A DNA stretch of 64,000 nt from Sphaerochaeta associata (GTDB lineage: Bacteria; Spirochaetota; Spirochaetia; Sphaerochaetales; Sphaerochaetaceae), in assembly GCF_022869165.1 (NCBI RefSeq), contig NZ_CP094929.1, positions 2,666,001 through 2,730,000 of the forward strand. Reading direction: 5' to 3'. Both the position numbers and the translations under genes were made by a program. Below the pieces are notes generated by a model. It was not told the DNA's origin. It was given only the letters and a program-made list of their open reading frames with translations, and ran no database searches. How positions within the stretch are numbered: the first letter of the stretch is position 1; the number at the start of each line of letters is the position of its first letter. Shown one piece after another: positions 10,179 to 18,123 of the stretch.

Positions 10179-10925
10179 ATGCGCGTCACCATCTGTGAAG
10201 ACAAACACGACATGGGCTATCAGGCTGCCAAGCTCGGCATTTCCCTTATCAAGGAAGCAATCGAGCAGAAGGGCCGGGCGGTTGTCGTTGTAGCCACCGG
10301 ACTCAGCCAATTCTCCCTCTACGCACATTTGGGAGATGCCGACCTTGATTGGAGCAAGGTCGAGGCTTTCGGCCTGACCGAGTATGTGAACCTGCCTGAC
10401 ACCCATCCTTCAAGCTTTCGCTACTACCTCAAGACCCGCTTCGTCAAGAAAGTGCAGAACCTCGGCTCTTTTTATGCGATCAACGGCGATGCCGAAAACC
10501 TGCATGCAGAAGTCGAGCGTCTCAACACCCTGATACGGGAAAAAGATGTCGATGTCGCCTTTTTAGGCATCGGTGAGAACGGGCATATCGGTTTCAACGA
10601 CCCTCCGGCGAACTTTGAGACCAACGACCCCTACATCATCGTCGACCTGGAGGAACGTTGCCGCCGTCAGCAGGTCAGCGAGGGCTGGTTCCCCACCCTC
10701 GACGAAGTTCCACAGAAAGCCATCACCATGTCGGTGCGCCAGATTCTCAGGGCCAAGAACCTGATCTGCTCGGTTCCCGACCAGCGCAAGGCACGGGCTG
10801 TGGCCATGTGCCTGTACGACCAGATTTCCGTCTATGCACCCTGCGCGGCGCTTCGCACCAAGAAGGAGTGCACCCTGCTCTTGGATAAAACCTCATCCAT
10901 GCTGATCATGGGAGACAGAAGGTAG
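10179..10925 (+). CDS. nagB: Glucosamine-6-phosphate deaminase
   Basis: 248 residues, the usual length for NagB. It converts glucosamine 6-phosphate to fructose 6-phosphate and ammonia, feeding amino sugars into glycolysis. The hallmark GIGENGHIGFNDPP with the catalytic aspartate/histidine region is present, as is FGLTEYVNLP and the loop EVPQKAITMSVRQIL. The ATG at 10179 has GGGAGGA upstream at good spacing; longer readings in this frame overlap the preceding gene and are not needed. It is not adjacent to nagA or a sugar transporter in this window. Confidence 0.93.
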   Translation: MRVTICEDKHDMGYQAAKLGISLIKEAIEQKGRAVVVVATGLSQFSLYAHLGDADLDWSKVEAFGLTEYVNLPDTHPSSFRYYLKTRFVKKVQNLGSFYAINGDAENLHAEVERLNTLIREKDVDVAFLGIGENGHIGFNDPPANFETNDPYIIVDLEERCRRQQVSEGWFPTLDEVPQKAITMSVRQILRAKNLICSVPDQRKARAVAMCLYDQISVYAPCAALRTKKECTLLLDKTSSMLIMGDRR

Positions 10926-10974
10926 CAAATCTGCTGAAAAATCCTACAAAAGAAGAAGAAAAATCGCCGTCCTC

Positions 10975-11020
10975 TTGCATCTAATATATTAGTATGCTAG
11001 AGTATTAGTATAAACATAGT
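10975..11020 (+). promoter_or_regulatory. Candidate uxu promoter/operator with repeated ATTAGTAT
   Basis: A 12-base perfect palindrome CTAATATATTAG (10981-10992) overlaps two direct copies of ATTAGTAT (10988-10995 and 11004-11011) whose starts are 16 bases apart, directly upstream of uxuA. TTGCAT at 10975 is a possible -35. A GntR/FCD regulator is encoded in the same gene set, so this is a natural place for its binding site. The assignment is inference. Confidence 0.45.
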
Positions 11021-11035
11021 ATGGAGGCAATCACC

Positions 11036-12112
11036 ATGATGCATATGTCACTTCGTTGGTTCGGCTCAAAGCACGATACCGTCTCATTGGAAAAAATCAA
11101 GCAGATTCCCGGCGTAGAGGGAGTAATCACCACCCTGTACGATATACCCGCAGGCCAGGTATGGCCGCTTGCACGCATCCAGGCTCTTAAGGCTGAAGTA
11201 GAGGCATCGGGCTTGAAGATATTGGGCATCGAAAGTGTCAACATTCATGACTCCATCAAGATCGGCAGTCCGGACCGCGAAGCGTACATCGCCAACTACA
11301 TCGAGACGCTGGACAATTTGGGCAAAGAGGGCATCACCACCGTTTGCTACAACTTCATGCCCGTCTTCGACTGGACCCGCACCGATCTGTTCAAGAAGCG
11401 CCCCGACGGCTCGACCGTTCTTGCCTACGACCAGAAAATCGTTGATGCAATCGACCCCGAGGTATTTTTCAACCAGACCAACTCCAGTGCACAGGGCTTT
11501 GAGATGCCTGGTTGGGAACCGGAGCGCCTTGCAAAGGTGAAGGACCTGTTCGAAGCCTACAAGGACGTCAGTGAGGAGAAGCTTTTTGACAACCTGGTGT
11601 ACTTCCTCAAGGCCATCCAGCCGACCTGCGAGAAATGGGGCATCAAGATGGCGATCCATCCCGATGATCCGGCCTGGCCCGTATTCGGACTGCCGCGCAT
11701 CATCACCAGCAAGGAGAAGATCCTGAAAGTCATGAAAGCTGTGGACGCCCCCTTCAACGGGCTCACATTCTGTGCAGGTTCCTTCGGCACCAATCCGAAG
11801 AATGATCTGCCGGGCATCATCCGCTCTCTTCCTGGAAGAATCCACTTCGCTCACATCCGCAATCTCCACCACTTTGAAAGCGGTGTATTTGAAGAAGCGG
11901 CACACCTGTCCAGCGACGGCTCCTTTGATCTGTATGAAATTGTAAAAGCGCTGCATGACATTGGCTTTGAAGGTCCTGCCCGCCCCGACCACGGTAGAAT
12001 GATCTGGGGAGAGGTAGCCATGCCTGGATATGGCTTGTATGACCGTGCTTTGGGAGCCTCCTACATCCTTGGGTTGTATGAAGCCATCCAGAAGAACGAG
12101 CAGAGGCAGTAA
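11036..12112 (+). CDS. uxuA: Mannonate dehydratase
   Basis: 358 residues from the ATG preceded by GGAGG eight bases upstream (an ATG at 11021 overlaps that site and is rejected). It dehydrates D-mannonate to 2-keto-3-deoxy-gluconate in hexuronate catabolism. The sequence shows SLRWFG near the start, the conserved VCYNFMPVFDWTRTDL stretch, MAIHPDDPAWPVFGLPRI and a C-terminal RPDHGRMIWGE, all typical of the UxuA TIM barrel with its metal-binding histidine and cysteine residues. It is the first gene of a set with a GntR regulator and fructuronate reductase. Confidence 0.96.
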   Translation: MMHMSLRWFGSKHDTVSLEKIKQIPGVEGVITTLYDIPAGQVWPLARIQALKAEVEASGLKILGIESVNIHDSIKIGSPDREAYIANYIETLDNLGKEGITTVCYNFMPVFDWTRTDLFKKRPDGSTVLAYDQKIVDAIDPEVFFNQTNSSAQGFEMPGWEPERLAKVKDLFEAYKDVSEEKLFDNLVYFLKAIQPTCEKWGIKMAIHPDDPAWPVFGLPRIITSKEKILKVMKAVDAPFNGLTFCAGSFGTNPKNDLPGIIRSLPGRIHFAHIRNLHHFESGVFEEAAHLSSDGSFDLYEIVKALHDIGFEGPARPDHGRMIWGEVAMPGYGLYDRALGASYILGLYEAIQKNEQRQ

Positions 12113-12114
12113 AG

Positions 12115-12828
12115 ATGGCGACCATTGTCCGAGTTACAGCATCGGAGGAGATTTACCAGACGCTCCGTTCGGAAATTCTTTCCCTTCGGTTCAAGCCTGG
12201 CGAGGAACTGAATCTGCAGCTGCTGTCCACGCAGCTGCAGGTCAGCCGCTCTCCTGTTCGCGATGCATTGATGCGCCTTTCAAGCGACAACCTGGTCGAC
12301 ATCTTCCCCCAGAAGGGAACCAGGGTCTCCCTGATCAACCTCAAGCAGGTGGAAGAGGAGCGCTTCTTGCGTAAAAGCCTGGAAGAGAATGCGGTAAAAA
12401 AGTTCATCTATCAGGGAAGGCCCGAGCATTTTTCAGCAATGGATAAAGCTATCGAGAGCCAGATCGAGGCCATGAAGAGCAACGACTTCATCACCTTCCT
12501 GGACGAGGACGACCGATTCCACTCCACTATCTTCAATGCCATCGGCATGCAGAGAATCTGGTCGATCATCAAGGCACAGGGAGGCAACCATCACCGCATC
12601 CGCCTCCTCTCCTTCTATGAGAAGAATGTCCTTTCCAACATTATCGAACAACACAAAAACATGGTGGAAGCCCTCAGATCCAAGCAATTGGATGTGATGC
12701 TCAACCTCGAGGACAAACACTTGTCCAAACTTCTGCAGGAAACCGAGTGCATGGTCGGACGCTATCCCTCGTATTTCAAGCAGGAGAACGGCTACAGCGG
12801 CCTGCAATTACGGGTTGCCAACCAATAG
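12115..12828 (+). CDS. GntR-family transcriptional regulator, FCD-type ligand domain
   Basis: 237 residues. The N-terminal winged helix-turn-helix (EIYQTLRSEILSLRFKPGEEL, then LSTQLQVSRSPVRDALMRL) is classic GntR. The C-terminal all-helical domain has DDRFHSTIF and later conserved histidines, as in FCD domains that bind hexuronate-type acids through a metal. It starts two bases after the uxuA stop and sits between uxuA and uxuB, so it probably regulates this operon in response to glucuronate, galacturonate or their keto-sugar products. Specificity is inferred. Confidence 0.88.
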   Translation: MATIVRVTASEEIYQTLRSEILSLRFKPGEELNLQLLSTQLQVSRSPVRDALMRLSSDNLVDIFPQKGTRVSLINLKQVEEERFLRKSLEENAVKKFIYQGRPEHFSAMDKAIESQIEAMKSNDFITFLDEDDRFHSTIFNAIGMQRIWSIIKAQGGNHHRIRLLSFYEKNVLSNIIEQHKNMVEALRSKQLDVMLNLEDKHLSKLLQETECMVGRYPSYFKQENGYSGLQLRVANQ

Positions 12829-12837
12829 GAGTCATAG

Positions 12838-14442
12838 ATGAAACTTACTGATTCAGGATTGCAAGAAAGAAGCAGCTGGGAAGCCAAAGGCTACACACTC
12901 CCATCCTTCGACCGTGCTGCCATGCAGCAGGAGACCAGGAAGAATCCCCTATGGGTTCACTTTGGTGCGGGCAATATCTTCCGGGTTTTCCCTGCAGCCC
13001 TGCAGCAGCAGCTGCTTAATGAGGGCTTGAGCAAGGCCGGCATCATCGTAGGTGAAGGCTTCGACTACCAGATCATCGACAAGGTGTATGCCAAGCACGA
13101 CAACCTCACCCTCATGGTGACACTGAAGAGCGACGGCTCGATCGAGAAGGAAGTCATCGCCTCGGTGGCCTACGCCTATAAGTGTGACCCGCAGTTCGAG
13201 GAGGAGTGGAAGTTCTTCAGCGAAACCTTCACCAAGCCCAGTTTGCAGATGGTGAGCTTCACCATCACCGAAAAAGGCTACTCACTGAAGGGCGGCAACG
13301 GCGCCTATTATCCCCAGGTCGTCGAGGACCTGGCAAACGGCCCGTCCAAGCCGATCATGTTCCTCTCCAAGCTCACCGCCCTGGTCTATAAACGCTATCA
13401 GGCCAAGGCTGGAAAACTCGCCTTGGTGAGTATGGACAACTGCTCGCACAACGGCCAGAAACTCTACGATGCGGTGATGGAAATCGCCCGCATCTGGGAA
13501 CAGAACGGCCTGGTCGAGAAGGGTTTCTGCAGCTATCTGGACAACAGCGTCTCCTTCCCTTGGTCGATGATCGACAAAATCACCCCGCGCCCGGACGCCA
13601 AGGTGGAGGCAATGCTCAAGGCCGACGGCTTTGAGGACACCACGCTTGTCATCACCGACAAGAACACCTACACCGCCCCCTTCGTAAACGCAGAACAGTC
13701 TCAGTACCTTGTCATCGAGGACCTGTTTGCCAATGGAAGACCCGCCCTTGAAAAGGCCGGTGTCTACTTCACCGATCGCGACACCGTCAACAAGGTGGAG
13801 CGGATGAAGGTGACAACCTGCCTCAATCCCTTGCACACCGCCCTTGCAATCTTTGGATGCCTGTTGGGGCACACCCTGATCAGCGAGGAGATGCGGGATG
13901 CCGAGTTGAAGAAGCTCGTTGAAGGCATCGGATATACTGAAGGAATGCCGGTGGTCGTCGACCCGAAGATTCTCGATCCCAAGGCTTTCATCAGCGAGGT
14001 CCTGAACACGCGTTTCCCCAATCCGTTCATGCCCGACACCCCCCAGCGCATTGCCACCGACACGTCCCAGAAGCTTGCCATTCGTTTCGGTGAGACGATC
14101 AAGGCATACGATGCCGATCCCAAGCTTGAGGTGAAGAATCTGAAACTCATCCCGTTGGTATTCGCCGGATGGCTGCGCTATCTGATGGCCATCGACGATG
14201 AGCTGAACAGCTTCACTCCCAGTTCCGATCCACGTCTTGCTGAGGCGCAGGCCTATGTGAAAGACATCAGGATCGGAGACAAGCCAACGGTTGAGCAGCT
14301 CAAGGGACTGCTTTCGGATGCAACGATCTTCGGTGTCGATTTGCTCGAGCTTGGACTTGCCGACTTGGTTGTTTCCTACTTCACCAGCCTCATTGAAGGC
14401 AAGGGTGCAGTACGCAGGACCTTGCAACAGTACGTCCATTGA
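12838..14442 (+). CDS. uxuB: Fructuronate reductase (mannitol dehydrogenase family)
   Basis: 534 residues with a Rossmann motif WVHFGAGNIFR near residue 40 and the family C-terminal domain containing CLNPLHTALAIFG, where the mannitol dehydrogenase family keeps its catalytic Lys/Asn/His set. It should reduce D-fructuronate to D-mannonate with NADH, the step before UxuA. AGGAG sits just upstream of the ATG. It is ten bases after the GntR gene, completing a uxuA-regulator-uxuB operon. No isomerase uxaC or kdgK is in the window, so those steps must be encoded elsewhere. Confidence 0.92.
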   Translation: MKLTDSGLQERSSWEAKGYTLPSFDRAAMQQETRKNPLWVHFGAGNIFRVFPAALQQQLLNEGLSKAGIIVGEGFDYQIIDKVYAKHDNLTLMVTLKSDGSIEKEVIASVAYAYKCDPQFEEEWKFFSETFTKPSLQMVSFTITEKGYSLKGGNGAYYPQVVEDLANGPSKPIMFLSKLTALVYKRYQAKAGKLALVSMDNCSHNGQKLYDAVMEIARIWEQNGLVEKGFCSYLDNSVSFPWSMIDKITPRPDAKVEAMLKADGFEDTTLVITDKNTYTAPFVNAEQSQYLVIEDLFANGRPALEKAGVYFTDRDTVNKVERMKVTTCLNPLHTALAIFGCLLGHTLISEEMRDAELKKLVEGIGYTEGMPVVVDPKILDPKAFISEVLNTRFPNPFMPDTPQRIATDTSQKLAIRFGETIKAYDADPKLEVKNLKLIPLVFAGWLRYLMAIDDELNSFTPSSDPRLAEAQAYVKDIRIGDKPTVEQLKGLLSDATIFGVDLLELGLADLVVSYFTSLIEGKGAVRRTLQQYVH

Positions 14443-14469
14443 TGAATACTTCCCTTCAGGGGAGGATGT

Positions 14470-15396
14470 ATGAATACTACTCATAAGCGCCTCGCTCTCG
14501 AGGCGCTCTATCTTATTGGAGGGACTGCGTTGGCAGGGTTTGCCGTCGCAGTCTTCATTACCCCGGCCAAAATCGCCAGTGGAGGCGTAAACGGGGTGGC
14601 GACCATCATCTACCACCTCAGCGGCTGGGATACCGGCTTTGTCATGCTCTTGATCAGCGTACCGCTCTTTCTGATCGGCATGTCGATCTTTGGAAAAACC
14701 TACGGGGCGAAAAGTCTTGCAGGAACCCTGCTGCTCAGCCTCTGGGTCAGTCTCTTCGGCCAGTTGACCGATTACAACGGCTTCCTTCCCTACATCGACC
14801 GTATGGACACCCTCCTTTCGGCCATATTCGGAGGAGTGTTGCTGGGCGGCGGCATCGGTATTGTCATGCGATCAGGTGCAAACACCGGAGGAACGGACAT
14901 CATCGCCCAGATTCTCTCGCGCTTTACACCGCTTCCGTTGGGAACCGCACTGTTTCTCAGCGACGCATCGGTGATCGTACTGGGCGCGGTGGTCTTCGGC
15001 CTCGAACGGGCATTATTTGCCGTAATCACCCTCTATCTCTCAGGTCAGATGGTCAATTTCGTCGTCATGAACCTCGGCACCAAGTATGCAAAAACCGCCT
15101 ACATCGTCAGTGAGCGTCACGAGGCCATCGGCAAGAGGATTATTACTGAACTTCACCACGGTGGAACGCTGATCAGCGGCGTTGGTATTTTCACCGGACG
15201 CGAGCGGACCATGCTGCTGGCGGTGGTGCACAACCAGCAGATCAACCACCTCACCCAGATTGTCCACCAAGAGGACCCGAAAGCTTTCATGTTCGTACAT
15301 GAAACCTATCAAGCCCTGGGCGAGGGGTTCGTACCGATGCAGAAGTTGATCAAGCTAGAAGAAAAGCGGAGCAAGCAAAACCGTCCAAATCGCTGA
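14470..15396 (+). CDS. YitT family membrane protein (DUF161/DUF2179)
   Basis: 308 residues. The N-terminal part has five to six membrane segments with the YitT signature (TPAKIASGGVNGVATI, GANTGGTDIIAQIL). The C-terminal cytosolic domain, ending EDPKAFMFVHETYQALGEGF, matches DUF2179, a small ligand-binding module. The function of YitT proteins is unsettled. GGGGAGGATG precedes the start. Its last 42 bases overlap the end of the convergent lrgB gene, so transcription through the ends may interfere. Confidence 0.88.
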   Translation: MNTTHKRLALEALYLIGGTALAGFAVAVFITPAKIASGGVNGVATIIYHLSGWDTGFVMLLISVPLFLIGMSIFGKTYGAKSLAGTLLLSLWVSLFGQLTDYNGFLPYIDRMDTLLSAIFGGVLLGGGIGIVMRSGANTGGTDIIAQILSRFTPLPLGTALFLSDASVIVLGAVVFGLERALFAVITLYLSGQMVNFVVMNLGTKYAKTAYIVSERHEAIGKRIITELHHGGTLISGVGIFTGRERTMLLAVVHNQQINHLTQIVHQEDPKAFMFVHETYQALGEGFVPMQKLIKLEEKRSKQNRPNR

Positions 15397-16035
15397 CAAG
15401 CTGATGGAAATGGAGCTCATGGCGCCCTCGATCTCACCGATTTCGAGGGCTTTGCTTGTGCCCAAGGCGTGGCTGCACGCCCCGATGCCGACCCCGTGGG
15501 CCACCGGGTCGGTGATACCGAATACTTTAGGCAGCACCGGTGCCAGCAGGTTTCCCGCAAGGCCTGTGATAATCGTCGAGGCGATGGTCAATGCCGGAAT
15601 GCCGCCGAACTGCTCGGTGAGTGCGATTGCCACCGGAGTGGTGACCGACTTGGAAAGCAGACTGGCCAGTATCGTTCGGTCCAGGCCCAGAAGGTCGCAG
15701 CTGATGCGCACCGTCGCCAACGCAGCAACTGCGCCCGCAAGCGTTCCTAGAAGTACAGGAAGGAAGGAGCCCAGCAAGGTCTTGCGCTGACGATAGATGG
15801 TCAAGGCCAACACTGCAGTGACAGGGGCAAGGAACATGAGAATGAAGGAAGAGCCTTCCTCATATACTTCAACTGGGATACCGAAGGCGCTCAGAAAGCC
15901 TACGACCAGCAGCATGGCGATGATCAGGGGATTGGCCAGGGGCGTTTTCAGTTTCTTGTTCACCCACATCCCGATTCTGAAAGCTACGATGGACAGTGCT
16001 ATGCCAAACAAGGGGGAGCTGAGAATCTCAAGCAT
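15355..16035 (-). CDS. lrgB: LrgB family membrane protein
   Basis: 226 residues from the ATG giving MLEILSSP, which has a GGAGG just upstream. The hydrophobic multi-pass sequence shows LLSKSVTTPVAIALTEQFGG and GVGIGACSHALGTSKALEIGEIEGAMSS, diagnostic of LrgB/CidB. LrgAB proteins are implicated in murein hydrolase control and pyruvate or glycolate transport in other bacteria. It overlaps the lrgA stop by eight bases and so is coupled to it. Its 3' end overlaps yitT on the other strand. Confidence 0.93.
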   Translation of the reverse strand: MLEILSSPLFGIALSIVAFRIGMWVNKKLKTPLANPLIIAMLLVVGFLSAFGIPVEVYEEGSSFILMFLAPVTAVLALTIYRQRKTLLGSFLPVLLGTLAGAVAALATVRISCDLLGLDRTILASLLSKSVTTPVAIALTEQFGGIPALTIASTIITGLAGNLLAPVLPKVFGITDPVAHGVGIGACSHALGTSKALEIGEIEGAMSSISISLSAIWTVLLAPLFF

Positions 16036-16399
16036 GCCTCCTCCCTGCCAGTGCTTTCTGCACCCGGCCCACAAGCACCACCGTCCAGCTTGCAGCTGCA
16101 AAACAGGTGATGACACTGACGATATTGACGAGCAGCAACTGCCACCAGATGCTGTTGATGATGTCCATATAACGGATGATGCTCACCCCGGGGGGAATGA
16201 AGAAGAAGGTCATGTTGCGCAGCATGAAATCCGCACTTTCACCGAGGGCTTGCTCCTTGAGAAGCTTGGTTGAGAGCAGGACAAGAACCAGCAGCATGCT
16301 GACGACACTGCCGGGAAATGAGAATGGAAGGAGAGCGGAAATCAGATCTCCCACCAAACAAAGGCCAAAGATTACTGCAAGCTGGGTGAGGTATTTCAT
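16028..16399 (-). CDS. lrgA: LrgA/CidA family holin-like protein
   Basis: 123 residues with four membrane helices and the motif FSFPGSVVSMLLVLVLL followed by NMTFFFIPPGVSII, as in CidA/LrgA. It partners with LrgB encoded immediately downstream. A TATGGT hexamer sits eight bases before the ATG on the minus strand, again leaving almost no leader. The role (overflow transport of pyruvate-like acids or lysis control) is known only for other species. Confidence 0.9.
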   Translation of the reverse strand: MKYLTQLAVIFGLCLVGDLISALLPFSFPGSVVSMLLVLVLLSTKLLKEQALGESADFMLRNMTFFFIPPGVSIIRYMDIINSIWWQLLLVNIVSVITCFAAASWTVVLVGRVQKALAGRRHA

Positions 16400-16418
16400 G
16401 AGCCTTTACCATACCCTA

Positions 16419-16447
16419 TTGGAAGGCTTTCTGGGAAGAGGTAGTAT
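16419..16447 (+). promoter_or_regulatory. Promoter of the nitroreductase gene
   Basis: TTGGAA (16419-16424) and TAGTAT (16442-16447) are spaced by 17 bases; the start codon follows 18 bases later with a GGAGGAGG ribosome-binding site. Confidence 0.5.
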
Positions 16448-16465
16448 GGACGGAGGAGGCAGCAC

Positions 16466-16972
16466 ATGAACAACATACTACAGAGTCTGCTCAGCAGACG
16501 CAGCGTTCGGAATTTCACCGACCGGCAGATACAGGATGAGGAGCTGGACTTGATTTTACAGGCGGCAATTCTTGCCCCGAACGGAAGAAACCAGGAGCCA
16601 TGGCACTTCACAGCCTTGCAGGATGCAAAGAAACTGAGAAAGCTCGATGAGCTGGTCGTGGGCAAAGGCGCATCCTTCTTCTACTACGCCCCTACTTTGA
16701 TCCTCGTATCCATCCAGGAAGGCAATGCTTATGAGAAGGAGGATACCGCCTGTGCACTGACCAACATGATGCAGGCCGCCCATGCCCTGGGATTGGGATC
16801 GGTGTGGTGCAACCGCATCAACGGCAATCATGAGCTCGATACAAAGCTGGGCGAATTCGGCATTCCCCAAGGCTATCGTGTAACCGGCACCCTGGCGGTG
16901 GGGTACATCAAGGGAGAGCTGCCGCCAGGAAGAATTCCCAAGGAAGGGACGATTACCATCGTCCGTTCGTAA
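16466..16972 (+). CDS. Nitroreductase family flavoprotein
   Basis: 168 residues. The N-terminal LLSRRSVRNFTDRQI with the FMN-phosphate-binding arginines, then APNGRNQEPWHF and a C-terminal VTGTLAVGYIKGELPP, place it in the NfsB/NADH-oxidase-like nitroreductase fold, which uses FMN and NAD(P)H. The substrate is not predictable. It is a single gene under its own promoter, between the divergent lrgAB and a nuclease gene. Confidence 0.88.
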   Translation: MNNILQSLLSRRSVRNFTDRQIQDEELDLILQAAILAPNGRNQEPWHFTALQDAKKLRKLDELVVGKGASFFYYAPTLILVSIQEGNAYEKEDTACALTNMMQAAHALGLGSVWCNRINGNHELDTKLGEFGIPQGYRVTGTLAVGYIKGELPPGRIPKEGTITIVRS

Positions 16973-17002
16973 CCTCCCCATCGGTACGTGGTTCCTCTCC
17001 TA

Positions 17003-17043
17003 GAGAGCTGCCGGTTTTCAAGCCTGCAGCTCTCGGGTATACT
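17003..17043 (+). promoter_or_regulatory. Inverted repeat and promoter ahead of the nuclease gene
   Basis: GAGAGCTGC (17003-17011) and GCAGCTCTC (17026-17034) form a perfect nine-base inverted repeat. It may end the nitroreductase transcript. TTTTCA (17015-17020) and TATACT (17038-17043), spaced 17 bases, form a promoter overlapping the repeat. Confidence 0.45.
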
Positions 17044-17067
17044 CGGGTTCTTGAAGGAGAGGCAACG

Positions 17068-18123
17068 ATGGCGAAGCAGAAAAAGACAAATCGTATACAA
17101 AAACAAGTGGGAAAGGCGAAGAAGCGGGGCAAGCGACTGCTTATACTGCTTACCGTCCTCATCGTGCTTTGGATCCTCACCCTGATTTTCGCCCCCAACG
17201 AGCAACCGTCACTTCAAAGCTCTTCCACCTACATACAAGATTTGGAACTTCCGCTCCATCAAAAGGGAGATCCGGTGGTAAGCCACCCGGGATACACCCT
17301 TCTCTATGACGAGGAGCATGAGCAGCCGCGCTGGGTGGCCTACCATCTCAGCCGCGAAGAGCTGTACGGCAGTCATGATCGGGGGGATGACTTCAGGGCC
17401 GATCCTTCCATCCTTACCGGCTCAGCAACACTGGACGATTACCGAGGCAGCGGCTATGATCGCGGCCACCTGATTCCTGCAGCCGACCTGTCCTGGTCTG
17501 AGGATGCTATGAGCGGTTCCTTTTATATGAGCAACATGAGCCCGCAGGTCGGTGATTTCAACCGGGGAATTTGGAGCAAGCTCGAAGCAACCGTACGCAA
17601 TTTCGCCGATACCGAAGGAGCCGTATACGTAGTAACCGGACCGGTGCTCACCGACGGCCCGTACAAGACCATCGGCAAGAACAAGGTATCGGTGCCCAAT
17701 GCCTACTACAAGGTGGTTCTCGACTATCAAGAACCTGAATACAAGGCCATCGGCTTCGTGCTGCCCAACGAGGGCTCCAAGAAGGACCTGCAGACATTCA
17801 CAACGAGCATAGACGAGGTTGAGGAGCTTACCGGCCTCGACTTCTTCCACCGGTTGAAGGACACAGAAGAGAATGAACTTGAGGCATCGTTCGATGTTTC
17901 TCAGTGGGACTTCTCCACCTTCAGTGCAAGCGCAAAGGACCGCGAAGCATTCCAGGCAGGAAACCTACCTGCAAAGGTGCAGGACAAGCCATCAGGAATC
18001 TACTCGTTTGCAAAAGGTACGCTGTCGACCATTCTGTACGTAGTGAAGAAAGAGAGTGTGAACATCATCGAGCTCTTCGTTCCCAAGGCTACACTCAGAG
18101 AGGCTGCACCCTTCCTCTATTGA
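17068..18123 (+). CDS. Membrane-anchored DNA/RNA non-specific endonuclease
   Basis: 351 residues. A basic N-terminus (KQKKTNRIQKQVGKAKKRGK) precedes one membrane segment (LLILLTVLIVLWILTLIF), so the rest faces outward. The nuclease domain contains the YDRGHL active-site motif of the NUC1/Serratia nuclease family, then SFYMSNMSPQVGDFNRGIW with the conserved Asn and Glu/Arg partners. Such enzymes degrade external nucleic acids for nutrients. GAAGGAGAGG precedes the start. It ends seven bases inside the convergent sulfoquinovosidase gene. Confidence 0.88.
   Translation: MAKQKKTNRIQKQVGKAKKRGKRLLILLTVLIVLWILTLIFAPNEQPSLQSSSTYIQDLELPLHQKGDPVVSHPGYTLLYDEEHEQPRWVAYHLSREELYGSHDRGDDFRADPSILTGSATLDDYRGSGYDRGHLIPAADLSWSEDAMSGSFYMSNMSPQVGDFNRGIWSKLEATVRNFADTEGAVYVVTGPVLTDGPYKTIGKNKVSVPNAYYKVVLDYQEPEYKAIGFVLPNEGSKKDLQTFTTSIDEVEELTGLDFFHRLKDTEENELEASFDVSQWDFSTFSASAKDREAFQAGNLPAKVQDKPSGIYSFAKGTLSTILYVVKKESVNIIELFVPKATLREAAPFLY

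Noticed and set aside
11084-11992. 302-codon minus-strand frame
   Set aside because: Antisense to uxuA, which has full family motifs.
13282-14616. 444-codon open frame on the minus strand
   Set aside because: Antisense to uxuB; no ribosome-binding site and no recognisable domain.
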